Below, in pieces: positions 7,500-16,901 of a stretch of 43,333 nt of DNA. Source of the DNA: CAYVMN01 sp964452575 (lineage in GTDB: Bacteria; Desulfobacterota; DSM-4660; Desulfatiglandales; Desulfatiglandaceae); contig CAYVMN010000007.1 of the NCBI GenBank assembly GCA_964452575.1, forward strand, positions 1-43,333. The letters are read 5' to 3'. The position numbers were made by a program, and so were the translations under genes. The notes under the pieces were generated by a model that was not told where the DNA came from, searched no databases, and saw nothing but the letters and a program-made list of their open reading frames with translations. Within the stretch, counting starts at the first letter, position 1. Each line of letters starts with the position of its first letter.

Positions 7500-10415
7500 T
7501 TAGACAGAAGCACCCCTGTAACTCTCTGCGATATTAACGATCTCCTTAGGATCCACCTGCCCGTAAGTAGTATCATCGATTACCATTACCGGAGCCAGGC
7601 CGCAGGCACCTATGCAACGAACCACCTCCAGTGAGTACTCCCTGTCTTCAGTTGTCTGGCCCACCTCTACCTTGAGGTGGCGGACGAGGGTCTCCAGCAG
7701 CTTTCCAGAACCCTTGACAAAACAGGCCGTCCCCAGGCAAACCCGAATGGTGTGCCTGCCCCTCGGGACCATGGTGAAGAAGGAGTAAAAGGTGACGACG
7801 CCAAAGACATCCGAGGCAGGGATACCTAATCCGTTCGCTATGTAATTCTGTACCTCCACAGGAAGGAAGCCAAGGATCTCCTGCACCTGCTGGAGGACCG
7901 GGATCAGACCACCTCTCTTGTGTCTGTAAGTGGCGAGGATTTCATCGATTTGGACCCTTGCGTCCAGCTTCTCCTCTTCTTCGAGCAACGCGAGGAACTT
8001 CTCATTCACCTCTTTCGGGCTGCTGGGCGGAACCTGTGTGCCCAGTCCGCCTGAGCGCGGTAGCGATTCCAGGAGACCCCCACAATGTTCCAGTAGGGTA
8101 CGATGATGATAATTAAAAGACGTCCACCCGGGACGGCGGAGATAAGAACGTTTGTCCCTCAGGCCTGAAAGCCCCAACGAGGCCGGATCAGACAGGGGCC
8201 TTTGAATACCGCCACTTTCAATACTGCTATAGGTGATGCCCCTGAGTTGAGGAACCAGGCGGGTGATCTCATTCTCCCAGATCTCCTGGCTGGTGAATGC
8301 CTCCCATCTCTGGCCCAATCGGTTGGCCAATTGGGTAAAAATCCATATCTCCGGCCTGGCCTCACCCGGTGCCGGCACGGCCTTTCTCATGCGACTGACC
8401 CTGCGTTCACAATTGGTATAGGTTCCGTCTTCTTCCGACCAGGCGGCCGCAGGCAGGACCACATCGGCATGCTGCACGGTTTCGTTGTTCAGGATGTCCT
8501 GGACCACCAAAAAATCTACGGATTCTAATGCCTTGGTGATATTGGGCATGGCGGGTCTGGCAATGGCCAGATTTTCCCCCACGCAATAGAGGAAACGGAT
8601 TTGTTGCTCATTATCCTCAACGAGCCCAGCGATGTTTCGCACCATCTCGCCGAACCTGAGACCGGGTTTGTCGTTTAGTCTGCAGCCCCAGGCATCTTCG
8701 AAGGGTCTGCGGGCTGCCTCCACGTCAACCATGGCAAAACCAGGGAGGAAGCCGGGCAACATCCCCATGTCGCAGGCCCCCTGAGAGTTATTCAGGTCCC
8801 CCATATAGTTTACGCCGCCGCATTCTCTGTCCAGGCTCCCCAGGACCTCTTGAAGTCTGACAAAGGTCCTGGCAAAAGATGCCACCCTGGAGCCGTAAAT
8901 CAACATGACAGGATCTTGGGTATCCAGTATCTCGACCGCGGCCATGAGGCCATCGGCTGAAAGGCCGGTGCTTTCAGTCACCTGATCCAGGGAGAAGCTT
9001 TCTGCGGTCTCTCGAATGTCATCCGCGCACTCCCTGCCGCGTTCGATCAGTTGTTTGATAATACCGTTAACAAAGACCGACTCGGTGCCCTCCCTCAAGA
9101 TGAGGTTAAGATCGGCAAAGGTCCCAATCTTGGTAGGGCGCGAGTCTACCACTATCAGCTGACAGCCGCCATTTGCGGCCCTCTTGATAAAAGTACCTGC
9201 CACAGGATTCTCTTCAGTAACGTCGCTGCCGATCATGATTATGCGTTTGGCCTTTTCAAATTCAGCGACGGGTCGATTCAGTCCGCCAGCAGCAAATGGT
9301 GAGGACAGATTATTGGTCCCAATGACAGAACGAAAAAGCTTTTGCATCGTGTAAAGGGCCTCATTGGTGGACTTGGCCGAGCATATGCCGGCGATCGCCT
9401 CCGGCCCGTGCATCTCCAATGTCTCCTTTATCTTTTCTGCTATGAGATCAAGAGCCTCCCCCCACGAGGCACCCCTCAACTCCCCATTTTTCCGTATCAT
9501 CGGCCGGGTCAAACGGTCCGGGCTCTGAACAAAATCGTACCCGAAACGCCCCTTGATGCACAATCGGCCCTGATTAGGTTGGGCATCCACGACCCCCGTC
9601 ACCTTCATGATCATATCGTTCTTTATGTGCAGATCAAGCTGGCAGCCGACACTACAGAAGAAGCAGGTGGTGCGCACGTGACGCGCCTCCCATGGCCTGA
9701 TCTTGTATCGGCTTTTCCTCTCAATCAGCGCCGCTACAGGGCATGCCTGGATGCATTCACCGCAAAACACACAGTCGGACCGGGCCAGGGTGTCGTTGCC
9801 AATTGCCACGATCTTGGCCTCTGCACCACGGAAGCCGTGCGATATGGCATTGTTAACCTGGATAGAATTACAGGCCTCAACGCACCTGCCGCACATGATG
9901 CAGCGGGAAGAGTCGCGAACGATGAGCGGACTCGCCGTCTCCATGGTATGATCGGTCTTGACCCTGACCAAGCCGCTGGTGTCAACCTGGTACCTATAGG
10001 CATATGCCTGGAGCCTGCAGGCACTATGGGCCGGGCACAAGTCAGTCCTCTGGTCGTAGAGCTCAACATGCTGCTGAAACCTCGTCCACTCCCCGGAATA
10101 CTCGGTGGCAACTGCGCAGTTATGGTTCCCGGACTGCAAGAGCAAGGCCAAAATGGTCCGCCTTGCATCCAACACGGTAGGGGAGTTGGTGTGTACGACC
10201 ATGTTGCGTGAGGCCGGCGTGGCACAGGCAGGTGAAAGGGCGCGACCACCTTTGATCTCCACCACACAGACACGGCAGGCCCCCGTGGGTCGTGCCCCTT
10301 TGATATTGCACAGGGTGGGGATGAAAATACCGTTGCGCCTTGCTACTTCGAGGATGGTTTCCTCGGGGGTGAACTCTAATTTGCTACCGTCTATGGTAAT
10401 TAAATTTTCAGACAT
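7500..10415 (-). CDS. NuoG/FdhA-like iron-sulfur subunit lacking the molybdenum active site, fused to NuoE
   Basis: A 971-residue soluble protein. Residues 1-75 bind [2Fe-2S] (C36, C47, C50, C64). Two ferredoxin-type [4Fe-4S] sets follow (C172/175/178/182 and C215/218/221/225), then the molybdopterin-enzyme cluster (C251, C254, C258, C286) and a body clearly related to formate dehydrogenase (GRFGYDF, SWGEALDLIAEKI, NNSQGACDMG). The segment that carries the catalytic Sec/Cys-His pair after VIGTNN is missing. The sequence jumps from NNLSS to PVAEFEKAKR (369-390), roughly 15 residues short. Residues about 800-971 are a NuoE domain ([2Fe-2S]: C893, C898, C934, C938). Formate oxidation is therefore unlikely. 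With the NuoF-GltD fusion it probably forms a Stn-type transhydrogenase. It sits directly downstream of rnfB1. Confidence 0.88.
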   Translation of the reverse strand: MSENLITIDGSKLEFTPEETILEVARRNGIFIPTLCNIKGARPTGACRVCVVEIKGGRALSPACATPASRNMVVHTNSPTVLDARRTILALLLQSGNHNCAVATEYSGEWTRFQQHVELYDQRTDLCPAHSACRLQAYAYRYQVDTSGLVRVKTDHTMETASPLIVRDSSRCIMCGRCVEACNSIQVNNAISHGFRGAEAKIVAIGNDTLARSDCVFCGECIQACPVAALIERKSRYKIRPWEARHVRTTCFFCSVGCQLDLHIKNDMIMKVTGVVDAQPNQGRLCIKGRFGYDFVQSPDRLTRPMIRKNGELRGASWGEALDLIAEKIKETLEMHGPEAIAGICSAKSTNEALYTMQKLFRSVIGTNNLSSPFAAGGLNRPVAEFEKAKRIIMIGSDVTEENPVAGTFIKRAANGGCQLIVVDSRPTKIGTFADLNLILREGTESVFVNGIIKQLIERGRECADDIRETAESFSLDQVTESTGLSADGLMAAVEILDTQDPVMLIYGSRVASFARTFVRLQEVLGSLDRECGGVNYMGDLNNSQGACDMGMLPGFLPGFAMVDVEAARRPFEDAWGCRLNDKPGLRFGEMVRNIAGLVEDNEQQIRFLYCVGENLAIARPAMPNITKALESVDFLVVQDILNNETVQHADVVLPAAAWSEEDGTYTNCERRVSRMRKAVPAPGEARPEIWIFTQLANRLGQRWEAFTSQEIWENEITRLVPQLRGITYSSIESGGIQRPLSDPASLGLSGLRDKRSYLRRPGWTSFNYHHRTLLEHCGGLLESLPRSGGLGTQVPPSSPKEVNEKFLALLEEEEKLDARVQIDEILATYRHKRGGLIPVLQQVQEILGFLPVEVQNYIANGLGIPASDVFGVVTFYSFFTMVPRGRHTIRVCLGTACFVKGSGKLLETLVRHLKVEVGQTTEDREYSLEVVRCIGACGLAPVMVIDDTTYGQVDPKEIVNIAESYRGASV

Positions 10416-10445
10416 CTTCCCTCTGGAACCAGTCTCTACAGGTGT

Positions 10446-12524
10446 TTAAATGTTACTCTCAAACATCTCCGCTTTCTCATAACAGATCAGCCCGCACCTG
10501 AGACACCTCTCGGCCTCCCGCCTGGCAGCGGGTTCATCCAGCCCGGGGAATTCTTTTGGGAAAATCCACGCGCTCTTGGTGTTCCCCCTTACATCTGTGA
10601 CCGCTGGACGCTCTCTCACCGACGGGGTTACACTATGAAGTTCGACTACATCCAGGATATCCTTAGTCTCGCAGACAAGGTCATGGATAGGAGTAACCAC
10701 ATTGTCTGTGAAGTGCATATGTATGGCGCGGGCAAGCCGCCTTCCGGACAGAATCGATTTAACCACAGCCGAAGAGTCGCTGATACGTCCGGGTTCGGGG
10801 GGGCGGAGGATACCCCCGGCCCTGGCCTTGGAAAAGGTACGGAAGGTCTCGACGGTCTGCCACCTGACCTTCTCCCCTTCAGAGCCAGGTTTTCCAGCGG
10901 CATGGACAAAGACCAGCTCCGGGAGACGCCCTGCCGACAGGATCATAGAGTCTGCGTAGATCACATCCCTTATGGGTTCAAGGTCTTCACCGGGGCTGTG
11001 ATCTTCCAGGGCCACCCTGTCCATGCGATCTCCTATGCCGCCAATTGCCGCAATTGATGTAAAGGCCCGGACTTCAATTCCCTCCCGGGCCAGGGTCTTG
11101 GTCTCATGGAAGTCCGTGGGAAGTAAGGAAAGGGGCTGATCAAAAACGAGGGTCACCTTCTTGGAGCCCCTATCGAGGCATTTCCGGGCAATCTCCAGGG
11201 CCTTTGTGCCGGCATTGGCAATGACGACATGCCTCCCTACGTGGGTCGTTTCTCCCTGGGCAAGTGCCGCAAGAAAATCCAGCATAATGAATATCCCAGG
11301 GACCGCGGCATCGTATCTTTCCAGGGCAGGCTGCAAGATCTTTCGGCTGTCAAAGCCCCCGGCGGTCAGTACGACCGCGTCATATCCATCCTTCAGCAGG
11401 CCGTGCACGTCGAAATCGCGGCCCATCACCACATTAGTCTGGGCCTCGACCCCCATCTCAAGGATGCCCTTTATGTCGTGGTTAAGCACGTGCCTTGGGA
11501 GACGATCCTCTGCAATGACGTAGCGCAATATTCCGCCAAGTTCCGGCTTGGCCTCAAAGATGACCGGCCGATAACCAAGCCGCGCAAGGTAATAGCTGGC
11601 CGTAAGTCCCTCGGAGCCTCCCCCTATCAACGCGATCTTCAGATTATTGTCAGGTGCCTTGTAGGGATCCACGTGCCTGCCTGTGCCCATCTCATAGTCT
11701 GCCACAAACCGCTTCAAAGGATTGATGGCCACCCCCTCGTCCACCAGGTTGCGGCGACAGTTGAATTCGCAAGGGGCAGGGCATATGTAACCGCAGATCA
11801 AGGGAAGGGGGCACCTCTCCTTGATGATACGAAGGGCCTCTTCATACCTTCCATGACGAATCTCGCGGATAAAGCCGGGGATGTTGATTCCGGTGGGGCA
11901 GGCCCTCTGGCACGGCGCCGTGCACTCTGAGGTGACGTATTCGCTGATGATACGTTTCGTTTGGGAGGTAAGGGCCACTATGTGTTTGGGGCAGGCCTTA
12001 ACACAGGCCCCGCATCCCACACACCGGTCATGGTTTACCACGGGCAAACTATCATCGCCGATGCTCAGGGCCCCAAACTGGCAGGCCTTAACGCATGATC
12101 CCATGCCAATGCATCCGATAGGACAGCGTTTGCTCCCACCGTAAAGCATCACTGCGGCATGGCAATTATAGGCGCCGTTATATGAAAAAATCGGGTCGGC
12201 CTTGCCCACGCCGTACGAGCAACTGGTCCATGAAAACTCGGGCTCCCTTTCCTCGACCTCTTGACCCATGATTTCACCCACGGCCTGCGCGACCTCAAAT
12301 CCTCCCACCACGCAGACATTAGGTGGAGCAAGACCCGCGGCGATCGCCTCAGCGGCAGATGCACAACCGGCGTTGCCGCACCCCCCGCAATTGGCCCCTG
12401 GCAAGGCATCTGTGATGGTCAGGACCTTGGGATCTTCCCAGACGTAAAAGGCCCGGGAGGCGATTGCCAGCAAGATACTCGCCACCAGTCCCAGGATCAG
12501 CAAAAACAGAGCGGCTTCTATCAT
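10446..12524 (-). CDS. rnfB: RnfB fused to a GltD-like flavoprotein domain (Rnf1)
   Basis: A 692-residue membrane-anchored subunit of the ion-pumping ferredoxin oxidoreductase. An N-terminal membrane helix covers residues about 3-24. The RnfB [4Fe-4S] motif follows at C46, C49, C54 and C71. A ferredoxin domain has two clusters (C134/138/144/148 and C168/171/174/178). From about residue 200 a GltD-type extension begins (C201, C205, C209, C248, C252, C256). The FAD motif is altered to LIGGGSEGL (299-307). The NAD(P) motif is degenerate, with VIANAGTKALEI (434-445) where GGGNxAID is expected. The C-terminal GD/E..TGP FAD segment is not recognisable. It ends with a CLRCGLIC cysteine cluster. The flavoprotein module may be structural or altered here. 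It follows rnfA1 and precedes the NuoG-like gene. Confidence 0.92.
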   Translation of the reverse strand: MIEAALFLLILGLVASILLAIASRAFYVWEDPKVLTITDALPGANCGGCGNAGCASAAEAIAAGLAPPNVCVVGGFEVAQAVGEIMGQEVEEREPEFSWTSCSYGVGKADPIFSYNGAYNCHAAVMLYGGSKRCPIGCIGMGSCVKACQFGALSIGDDSLPVVNHDRCVGCGACVKACPKHIVALTSQTKRIISEYVTSECTAPCQRACPTGINIPGFIREIRHGRYEEALRIIKERCPLPLICGYICPAPCEFNCRRNLVDEGVAINPLKRFVADYEMGTGRHVDPYKAPDNNLKIALIGGGSEGLTASYYLARLGYRPVIFEAKPELGGILRYVIAEDRLPRHVLNHDIKGILEMGVEAQTNVVMGRDFDVHGLLKDGYDAVVLTAGGFDSRKILQPALERYDAAVPGIFIMLDFLAALAQGETTHVGRHVVIANAGTKALEIARKCLDRGSKKVTLVFDQPLSLLPTDFHETKTLAREGIEVRAFTSIAAIGGIGDRMDRVALEDHSPGEDLEPIRDVIYADSMILSAGRLPELVFVHAAGKPGSEGEKVRWQTVETFRTFSKARAGGILRPPEPGRISDSSAVVKSILSGRRLARAIHMHFTDNVVTPIHDLVCETKDILDVVELHSVTPSVRERPAVTDVRGNTKSAWIFPKEFPGLDEPAARREAERCLRCGLICYEKAEMFESNI

Positions 12525-12547
12525 AGATACTAATTTCCTAATTCCTG

Positions 12548-13147
12548 TTAATTATGTATTAATGCCTTTAGGGAGCTGTCCACACCCACAAAGCCGAAGA
12601 AGGCCAATGACATAAGACCCGCCATGATAAGCCCGATGGCGGTTCCCCTTATGGCCCTTGGAACGTCGGATACCTCTAATCTTTCCCTGATGCCCGCAAG
12701 CAAGATCAGGGCAAGGGTAAAACCCGAGGCTGAGGCGAAAGAAAAGATGACCGCCTCAACAAAATTAAATTCCCGGCGAATGCAAATGATGGCCACGCCC
12801 AAGACCGCGCAGTTGGTCGTTATGAGGGGGAGAAAGATGCCAAGGGCCACATAAAGGGGAGGGGCGAATTTCTTCAAGAACATCTCAACAAACTGAACCA
12901 GGGCAGCAATTACCAGGATAAAGGCGATGGTCTGAAGATACCCCAGATTCAGCGGGACAAGCACGGCATACTGCACCACATATGTGAAGGCAGAGGCGAT
13001 GGTCAAGACAAAGATGACTGCCACTCCCATGCCAACGGCCGTATCCATCCTCTTGGAGGTCCCCAGGAACGGGCAATTACCCAGGTACTCCGCCAGCAAG
13101 ATGTTCTTGATAAGCACTGCGCTGATGATAAGGACAAGGTATTCCAT
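12548..13147 (-). CDS. rnfA: RnfA, Rnf1 membrane subunit
   Basis: A 199-residue integral membrane protein with about six transmembrane helices. RnfA and RnfE form the inverted-topology pair at the heart of Rnf and hold a shared intramembrane iron-sulfur centre. The family signature NILLAEYLGNCPFLGTSK near residues 15-32 supplies one of the conserved cysteines, and LITTNCAVLGVAI supplies the second. The length is typical of the family. It is encoded between rnfE1 and rnfB1, which matches the usual C-D-G-E-A-B order. A paralogue is at 22646-23242. Confidence 0.95.
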   Translation of the reverse strand: MEYLVLIISAVLIKNILLAEYLGNCPFLGTSKRMDTAVGMGVAVIFVLTIASAFTYVVQYAVLVPLNLGYLQTIAFILVIAALVQFVEMFLKKFAPPLYVALGIFLPLITTNCAVLGVAIICIRREFNFVEAVIFSFASASGFTLALILLAGIRERLEVSDVPRAIRGTAIGLIMAGLMSLAFFGFVGVDSSLKALIHN

Positions 13148-13193
13148 CTTTACCTCTCCCCTTTTGGTACGAAAATCATAGACCGGCCTATCA

Positions 13194-13784
13194 CTACCGG
13201 GACTTGGAAATCGAGTTCATCACAGCCAGCAAGATTCCCAGACTGAGAAAGGCCCCTGGGGCCTCCACCATAAAGGTGAACGGCCGGAACGACGACCACA
13301 TGACGGATGCACCGAAAAAGGTCCCATGGCCGAGGATCTCACGGATGGCCCCGAGCACGGTCAGTGACAGGGTATAGCCCACTCCGGTGCCTAGTCCGTC
13401 CAGGGCGGAGGCAACAATGCCGTTGCGTGATGCAAAGGCCTCTGCACGGCCAAGGATGATGCAATTCACCACTATCAAAGGAATAAAGATCCCTAGGCTC
13501 TCATATATCCTGTAGAAGTAGGCCTGGCTCGCCAGTTCGACCATTATCGTAAAGGTTGCAATGATCACGATGAAGCCTGCAATGCGGACCTTTCTCGGGA
13601 TTATGTTTCGCAAAGAAGAGACAAGGATATTGGAACAGGTCAGCACAAAGATGACACCGATTCCCATGCCAAGGCCTGTCTCTGCCGACTTGGTAACTGC
13701 AAGCGTAGCACATATGCCCAAAACCAGACGAAAGGGTGGGATCTCTTTCCAAAGCCCCCTGGTGAATACCTTGAGTAATTTCAT
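13194..13784 (-). CDS. rnfE: RnfE, Rnf1 membrane subunit
   Basis: A 196-residue protein with about six membrane helices and homology to RnfA, with which it pairs. Expected marks are present: LVLGICATLAVTKSAETGLGM near the N-terminus with its conserved cysteine, and IPLIVVNCIILGRAEAFA with the second cysteine that helps hold the membrane iron-sulfur centre. The length is normal. The gene lies 46 bases upstream of rnfA1 and 60 bases downstream of rnfG1. Confidence 0.95.
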   Translation of the reverse strand: MKLLKVFTRGLWKEIPPFRLVLGICATLAVTKSAETGLGMGIGVIFVLTCSNILVSSLRNIIPRKVRIAGFIVIIATFTIMVELASQAYFYRIYESLGIFIPLIVVNCIILGRAEAFASRNGIVASALDGLGTGVGYTLSLTVLGAIREILGHGTFFGASVMWSSFRPFTFMVEAPGAFLSLGILLAVMNSISKSR

Positions 13785-13844
13785 ATGGCCATATCCGTTC
13801 TGCTTTGACGTTAAGGAAAATTAGAACTCCAGACCCTCAGGGAC

Positions 13845-14420
13845 TCAGGGGGCGAGGCCTCTTTTTTTGATCTCCGGATACATTTGCAGGCTCTTGCCTA
13901 TTGCCTCGTAGACGCCGTTGCTTGAATAGGTGGCGCCCGAAACGGCGTCCACCTTCTCTCCAATCCCTTTGGGTGAGGTATCCTTTATATTTACGGAAAG
14001 TCCGTTGAAACGCTGGGTGAATGGGTCCTCGGTGACCCTGGATCCAACCCCAGGGGTCTCCTTGTGTGAGACAATTTGAATCCCTGTGATCTTGTTCTGG
14101 TGGGTGTCAAATCCGACCATAACCTTGATGGGCCCACCGAATCCTTTCCCAGCGGTCTCAAAGGCAAGGGCCCACGGTTTTCCCTTCTTCTTGCCAACAA
14201 AGAGGAGGACCTCTTTCCCGTTGATCTTGATCTTCTTCCGATCTGCGATGAGGTCATTCTCCGATCTCGCTAGTACCCTTTTCACCTTTGGACCCTGGAC
14301 ATTCATAAGTATCTGATTTTCGATGCGTTTAGCGGTCATATCTCGAAAACCCGAAAGCGCGACACCACATACGGTGCAAATGACGGTAAGGACCACAATC
14401 ATCTGCGTAACTTCTCTCAT
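13845..14420 (-). CDS. rnfG: RnfG, Rnf1 flavin-carrying subunit
   Basis: A 191-residue subunit with one N-terminal membrane anchor (residues about 5-24) and an FMN-binding domain on the outer face. FMN is joined covalently to a threonine in the ApbE recognition motif. The expected motif is intact here as DAVSGAT, with the acceptor threonine at residue 164. It overlaps the end of rnfD1 by one base, implying translational coupling. It carries electrons between RnfD and RnfC/RnfE. Compare rnfG2, where this motif is changed. Confidence 0.93.
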   Translation of the reverse strand: MREVTQMIVVLTVICTVCGVALSGFRDMTAKRIENQILMNVQGPKVKRVLARSENDLIADRKKIKINGKEVLLFVGKKKGKPWALAFETAGKGFGGPIKVMVGFDTHQNKITGIQIVSHKETPGVGSRVTEDPFTQRFNGLSVNIKDTSPKGIGEKVDAVSGATYSSNGVYEAIGKSLQMYPEIKKRGLAP

Positions 14421-15436
14421 TACCTCGACCTCTCTTCAGGAACTACGCTTGTGGTTGGGGGCGAAATGGGTCTAATGGCCGGAGGAGGTTCCGGTCTAGC
14501 CCTCAATTTGTCCAACAGCGGTGCAAACAGGCTCATCAGCAGGCACGCAAAAACCACTCCGTCAGGATATACACTCCATACCCTCAAGATTATCGTCATG
14601 GCCCCGCAGCCAAAGCCGAAGGTCACCATCCCCCAGCGATTCACAGGTGAGCTGGCATTATCAGTGCTGAGGAAAAAGGCCCCGATCATCACATTGCCTG
14701 CCAGGATATGAAAGAGCGGGTTTGCATAGACTGCCCTATTTCCTATCCAAAAGATCCCCGATATAATGACAACCCCCAGCAGGAAGGACAAGGGGATTTC
14801 CCATCGGATCATCCCACGGGCAGCCAGATAAAGACCCCCTGCAAGCAGGCATATAATAGCGGAGGCCCCGATTCCTCCTGCCTGCTTGCCCAGAAAAAGG
14901 TCTACCAGGTGAAAATGGGCCAGGCCGGTAGCCCCTTCAGCCTTCAGGACTGCAAGGGGGTATTGCAGGATGAATCCGGTGTTATAATTAAGCAGGGTCA
15001 GATCAAAATCCAGATACCCTGCCCAGGCCTTGGTTACACGGATAATCGCCCAACCTACCAGGGCCGGGTTGAGGGGGTTTGCTCCCAGGCCCCCGAAACA
15101 CTGCTTTCCGACCATAATGCCTGCAAAGTTCGCCACCACGATAACATATAAGGGGACACCGGCAGGGAGGATGAGGGCCAGCAAGAGTCCGCTGACTGCA
15201 GCGCTTCCATCGGCAATGGTTATCGGTTTGCGAAGAAGACTCTGAATTGCCGCCTCCGCTACCATGGCCGATGCAATGGAGGCGGCTATCACCCTCAAGG
15301 CATCAAACCCATAGTGGTAGACCCCCAAAACCATGGCTGGCACCAATGCCAGGAGGAAATTGTATGACCCTCCAGCGATCCTTGCTCCGCAGTGCCAATG
15401 GGGGGAGGGGGAAACTGTCAGGTCCAGTGTTTTCAT
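14420..15436 (-). CDS. rnfD: RnfD, Rnf1 membrane flavoprotein
   Basis: A 338-residue polytopic subunit of the NqrB/RnfD family with about nine to ten membrane helices. Recognisable segments are DGSAAVSGLLLALILP, GKQCFGGLGANPLNPALVGW and AFFLSTDNASSPVN. A GAT tripeptide (in KAEGATGL) lies where the family carries the threonine for covalent FMN, so a flavin is plausible. About 35 Pro/Arg-rich residues form the C-terminal tail. It follows rnfC1 after 48 bases. Confidence 0.93.
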   Translation of the reverse strand: MKTLDLTVSPSPHWHCGARIAGGSYNFLLALVPAMVLGVYHYGFDALRVIAASIASAMVAEAAIQSLLRKPITIADGSAAVSGLLLALILPAGVPLYVIVVANFAGIMVGKQCFGGLGANPLNPALVGWAIIRVTKAWAGYLDFDLTLLNYNTGFILQYPLAVLKAEGATGLAHFHLVDLFLGKQAGGIGASAIICLLAGGLYLAARGMIRWEIPLSFLLGVVIISGIFWIGNRAVYANPLFHILAGNVMIGAFFLSTDNASSPVNRWGMVTFGFGCGAMTIILRVWSVYPDGVVFACLLMSLFAPLLDKLRARPEPPPAIRPISPPTTSVVPEERSR

Positions 15437-15484
15437 TGTTCAGGATTTTCCTCCTGCCTGCCTGAGCCCTTGGCATAGGCAGAC

Positions 15485-16861
15485 CTATTCTTCAAGGGAA
15501 TCTTTCCTATCCGGGGCAGTTTCAAATAGACTGATCGCATGGCGCGAGGGTCCTTCAGAATCGAATGAGGCCGCCCTCTCAGCGGTGAAAAGTCTTTCCC
15601 CTTCTGTCCTTATGGTGTGCTTGGCATGGGAGATAAACTGCACCAGTGGCCTGCGGGCCGGACATACGTAAGCGCACAAACCACACTCGATGCAGGTTTC
15701 TGCCCCCAAGACCCTGCACTTATCGTAAATCCCGTATTCAGAAAACCTCCCCAGAAGATTGACCTCCAGGTCCACTGGGCACACCCTGTTGCACCGCCCA
15801 CAGTTGGTACACTGGATGTTCTGGAAGAAGAAGACCTCAGAGGGGTCCTGGACATGGATGGACTCGGTTGTTGCGGTCACGGGCTGCCCATCAGAGAAGC
15901 AGGTGTAACCGCGCATGCATCCGTTCAGGATCAGCTTTCCCTTAGGCCTCAGTTCCACGCATGCCTTCTTCAGGATATCCGAAACAGGAGTGCCGATCCG
16001 GACCCTGAAATTCCGGAATTCACCGTCTTGGCCGTTCGAAAATGTCACTGTCTTTTCGAGCATTGGCCTCCCTCTTCGAAGACAGTCCAACATAGAAAGC
16101 GCGTGTTCAAGGCTCACCACCACCGTATTCCCGGCATAACCAGTGTCATACGCCTTTATCAAGAGGCCAGCCCCAAATCTCTTGGCCAGCATCTCTGGAA
16201 ACCCATTGGGGTAGACAGGGGGCACCATGGCCACAGAGGCAGGACCAGCCGAGAGCCCCCTGGCAATGTCTGCCAGGTTATCCGGTACAGCCAATATACT
16301 CCTGGATGTCTCAGTAATCCGGGCAAGGAGTTCCACGGCCGGCCCCACTTGGTCTATGTTGTCCCGAAACATCTGTTGGTTGACTATACTCAGGGGATCC
16401 AGGTCGAGGGCACTGATAATCATGGCATCTATCGAAGGCCATACCCTGGGATCGCGGATAATGGAGCTTAATTGAATAAAGCCCGCCCGATTGACCGCCG
16501 AGCGCAACAATTCAGGCCTGGTCTCGTAAGGGTCCCTGAAGGGGGTAATCGAGGAGTCGAATGATTCCCTTGTATCTGTCCTTATACCAATGGCCAGATA
16601 TCTCCTGGCTTCAACCCCTCGAAACAGGCTAATGTCCTCTACATGACCAGTCACAGTGGAAACAAACGGTCCTCTTCCGTCGCGTGCCAGATCTTCGCCT
16701 GTTTCGACCCTCTTTCCTATGCGTGCGGTGGTATCCGAAGGGGTCCGGCCGTGCCATAAGAGGGTAACTTTCTCAGGCACTGGAAGCAATTCGGGCGGTG
16801 CTGAGGCATCCCTGTACAACAACCTTGGTGGAAGAATCCCGAAAAAAGATCTCAGGTCCAT
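15485..16861 (-). CDS. rnfC: RnfC, Rnf1 peripheral subunit without the usual NADH signature
   Basis: A 458-residue RnfC with the N-terminal barrel-sandwich region, a central Rossmann-like region, a SLBB-like segment (MLEKTVTFSNG), and two C-terminal [4Fe-4S] sites (C351/354/357/361 and C390/393/396/400). Canonical RnfC has a GxGGAxFPTxxK loop for NADH and an ECEPYLT stretch for FMN. Here the corresponding region reads NRAGFIQLSSIIRD and ALDLDPLSIVNQQ, so neither signature is present. Either this RnfC uses another partner, such as the octahaem cytochrome encoded just upstream, or it passes electrons through the RnfB-fused module. The subunit identity is firm. The loss of NADH binding is an inference from motifs. 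Confidence 0.9.
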   Translation of the reverse strand: MDLRSFFGILPPRLLYRDASAPPELLPVPEKVTLLWHGRTPSDTTARIGKRVETGEDLARDGRGPFVSTVTGHVEDISLFRGVEARRYLAIGIRTDTRESFDSSITPFRDPYETRPELLRSAVNRAGFIQLSSIIRDPRVWPSIDAMIISALDLDPLSIVNQQMFRDNIDQVGPAVELLARITETSRSILAVPDNLADIARGLSAGPASVAMVPPVYPNGFPEMLAKRFGAGLLIKAYDTGYAGNTVVVSLEHALSMLDCLRRGRPMLEKTVTFSNGQDGEFRNFRVRIGTPVSDILKKACVELRPKGKLILNGCMRGYTCFSDGQPVTATTESIHVQDPSEVFFFQNIQCTNCGRCNRVCPVDLEVNLLGRFSEYGIYDKCRVLGAETCIECGLCAYVCPARRPLVQFISHAKHTIRTEGERLFTAERAASFDSEGPSRHAISLFETAPDRKDSLEE

Positions 16862-16901
16862 TTGTTGGTATAATACCCTGGTGCAGGGTTCCTTTCATCT
16901 C

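Noticed and set aside
9342..10211. Plus-strand reading frame of 289 codons opposite the NuoG-like gene
   Set aside because: Antisense shadow of a clearly homologous protein.
7500..10415. Functional formate dehydrogenase
   Set aside because: The active-site Sec/Cys-His segment is missing after VIGTNN, and no in-frame TGA is present.
15617..16471. Plus-strand reading frame of 284 codons opposite rnfC1
   Set aside because: Antisense shadow. RnfC1 iron-sulfur motifs lie on the minus strand.
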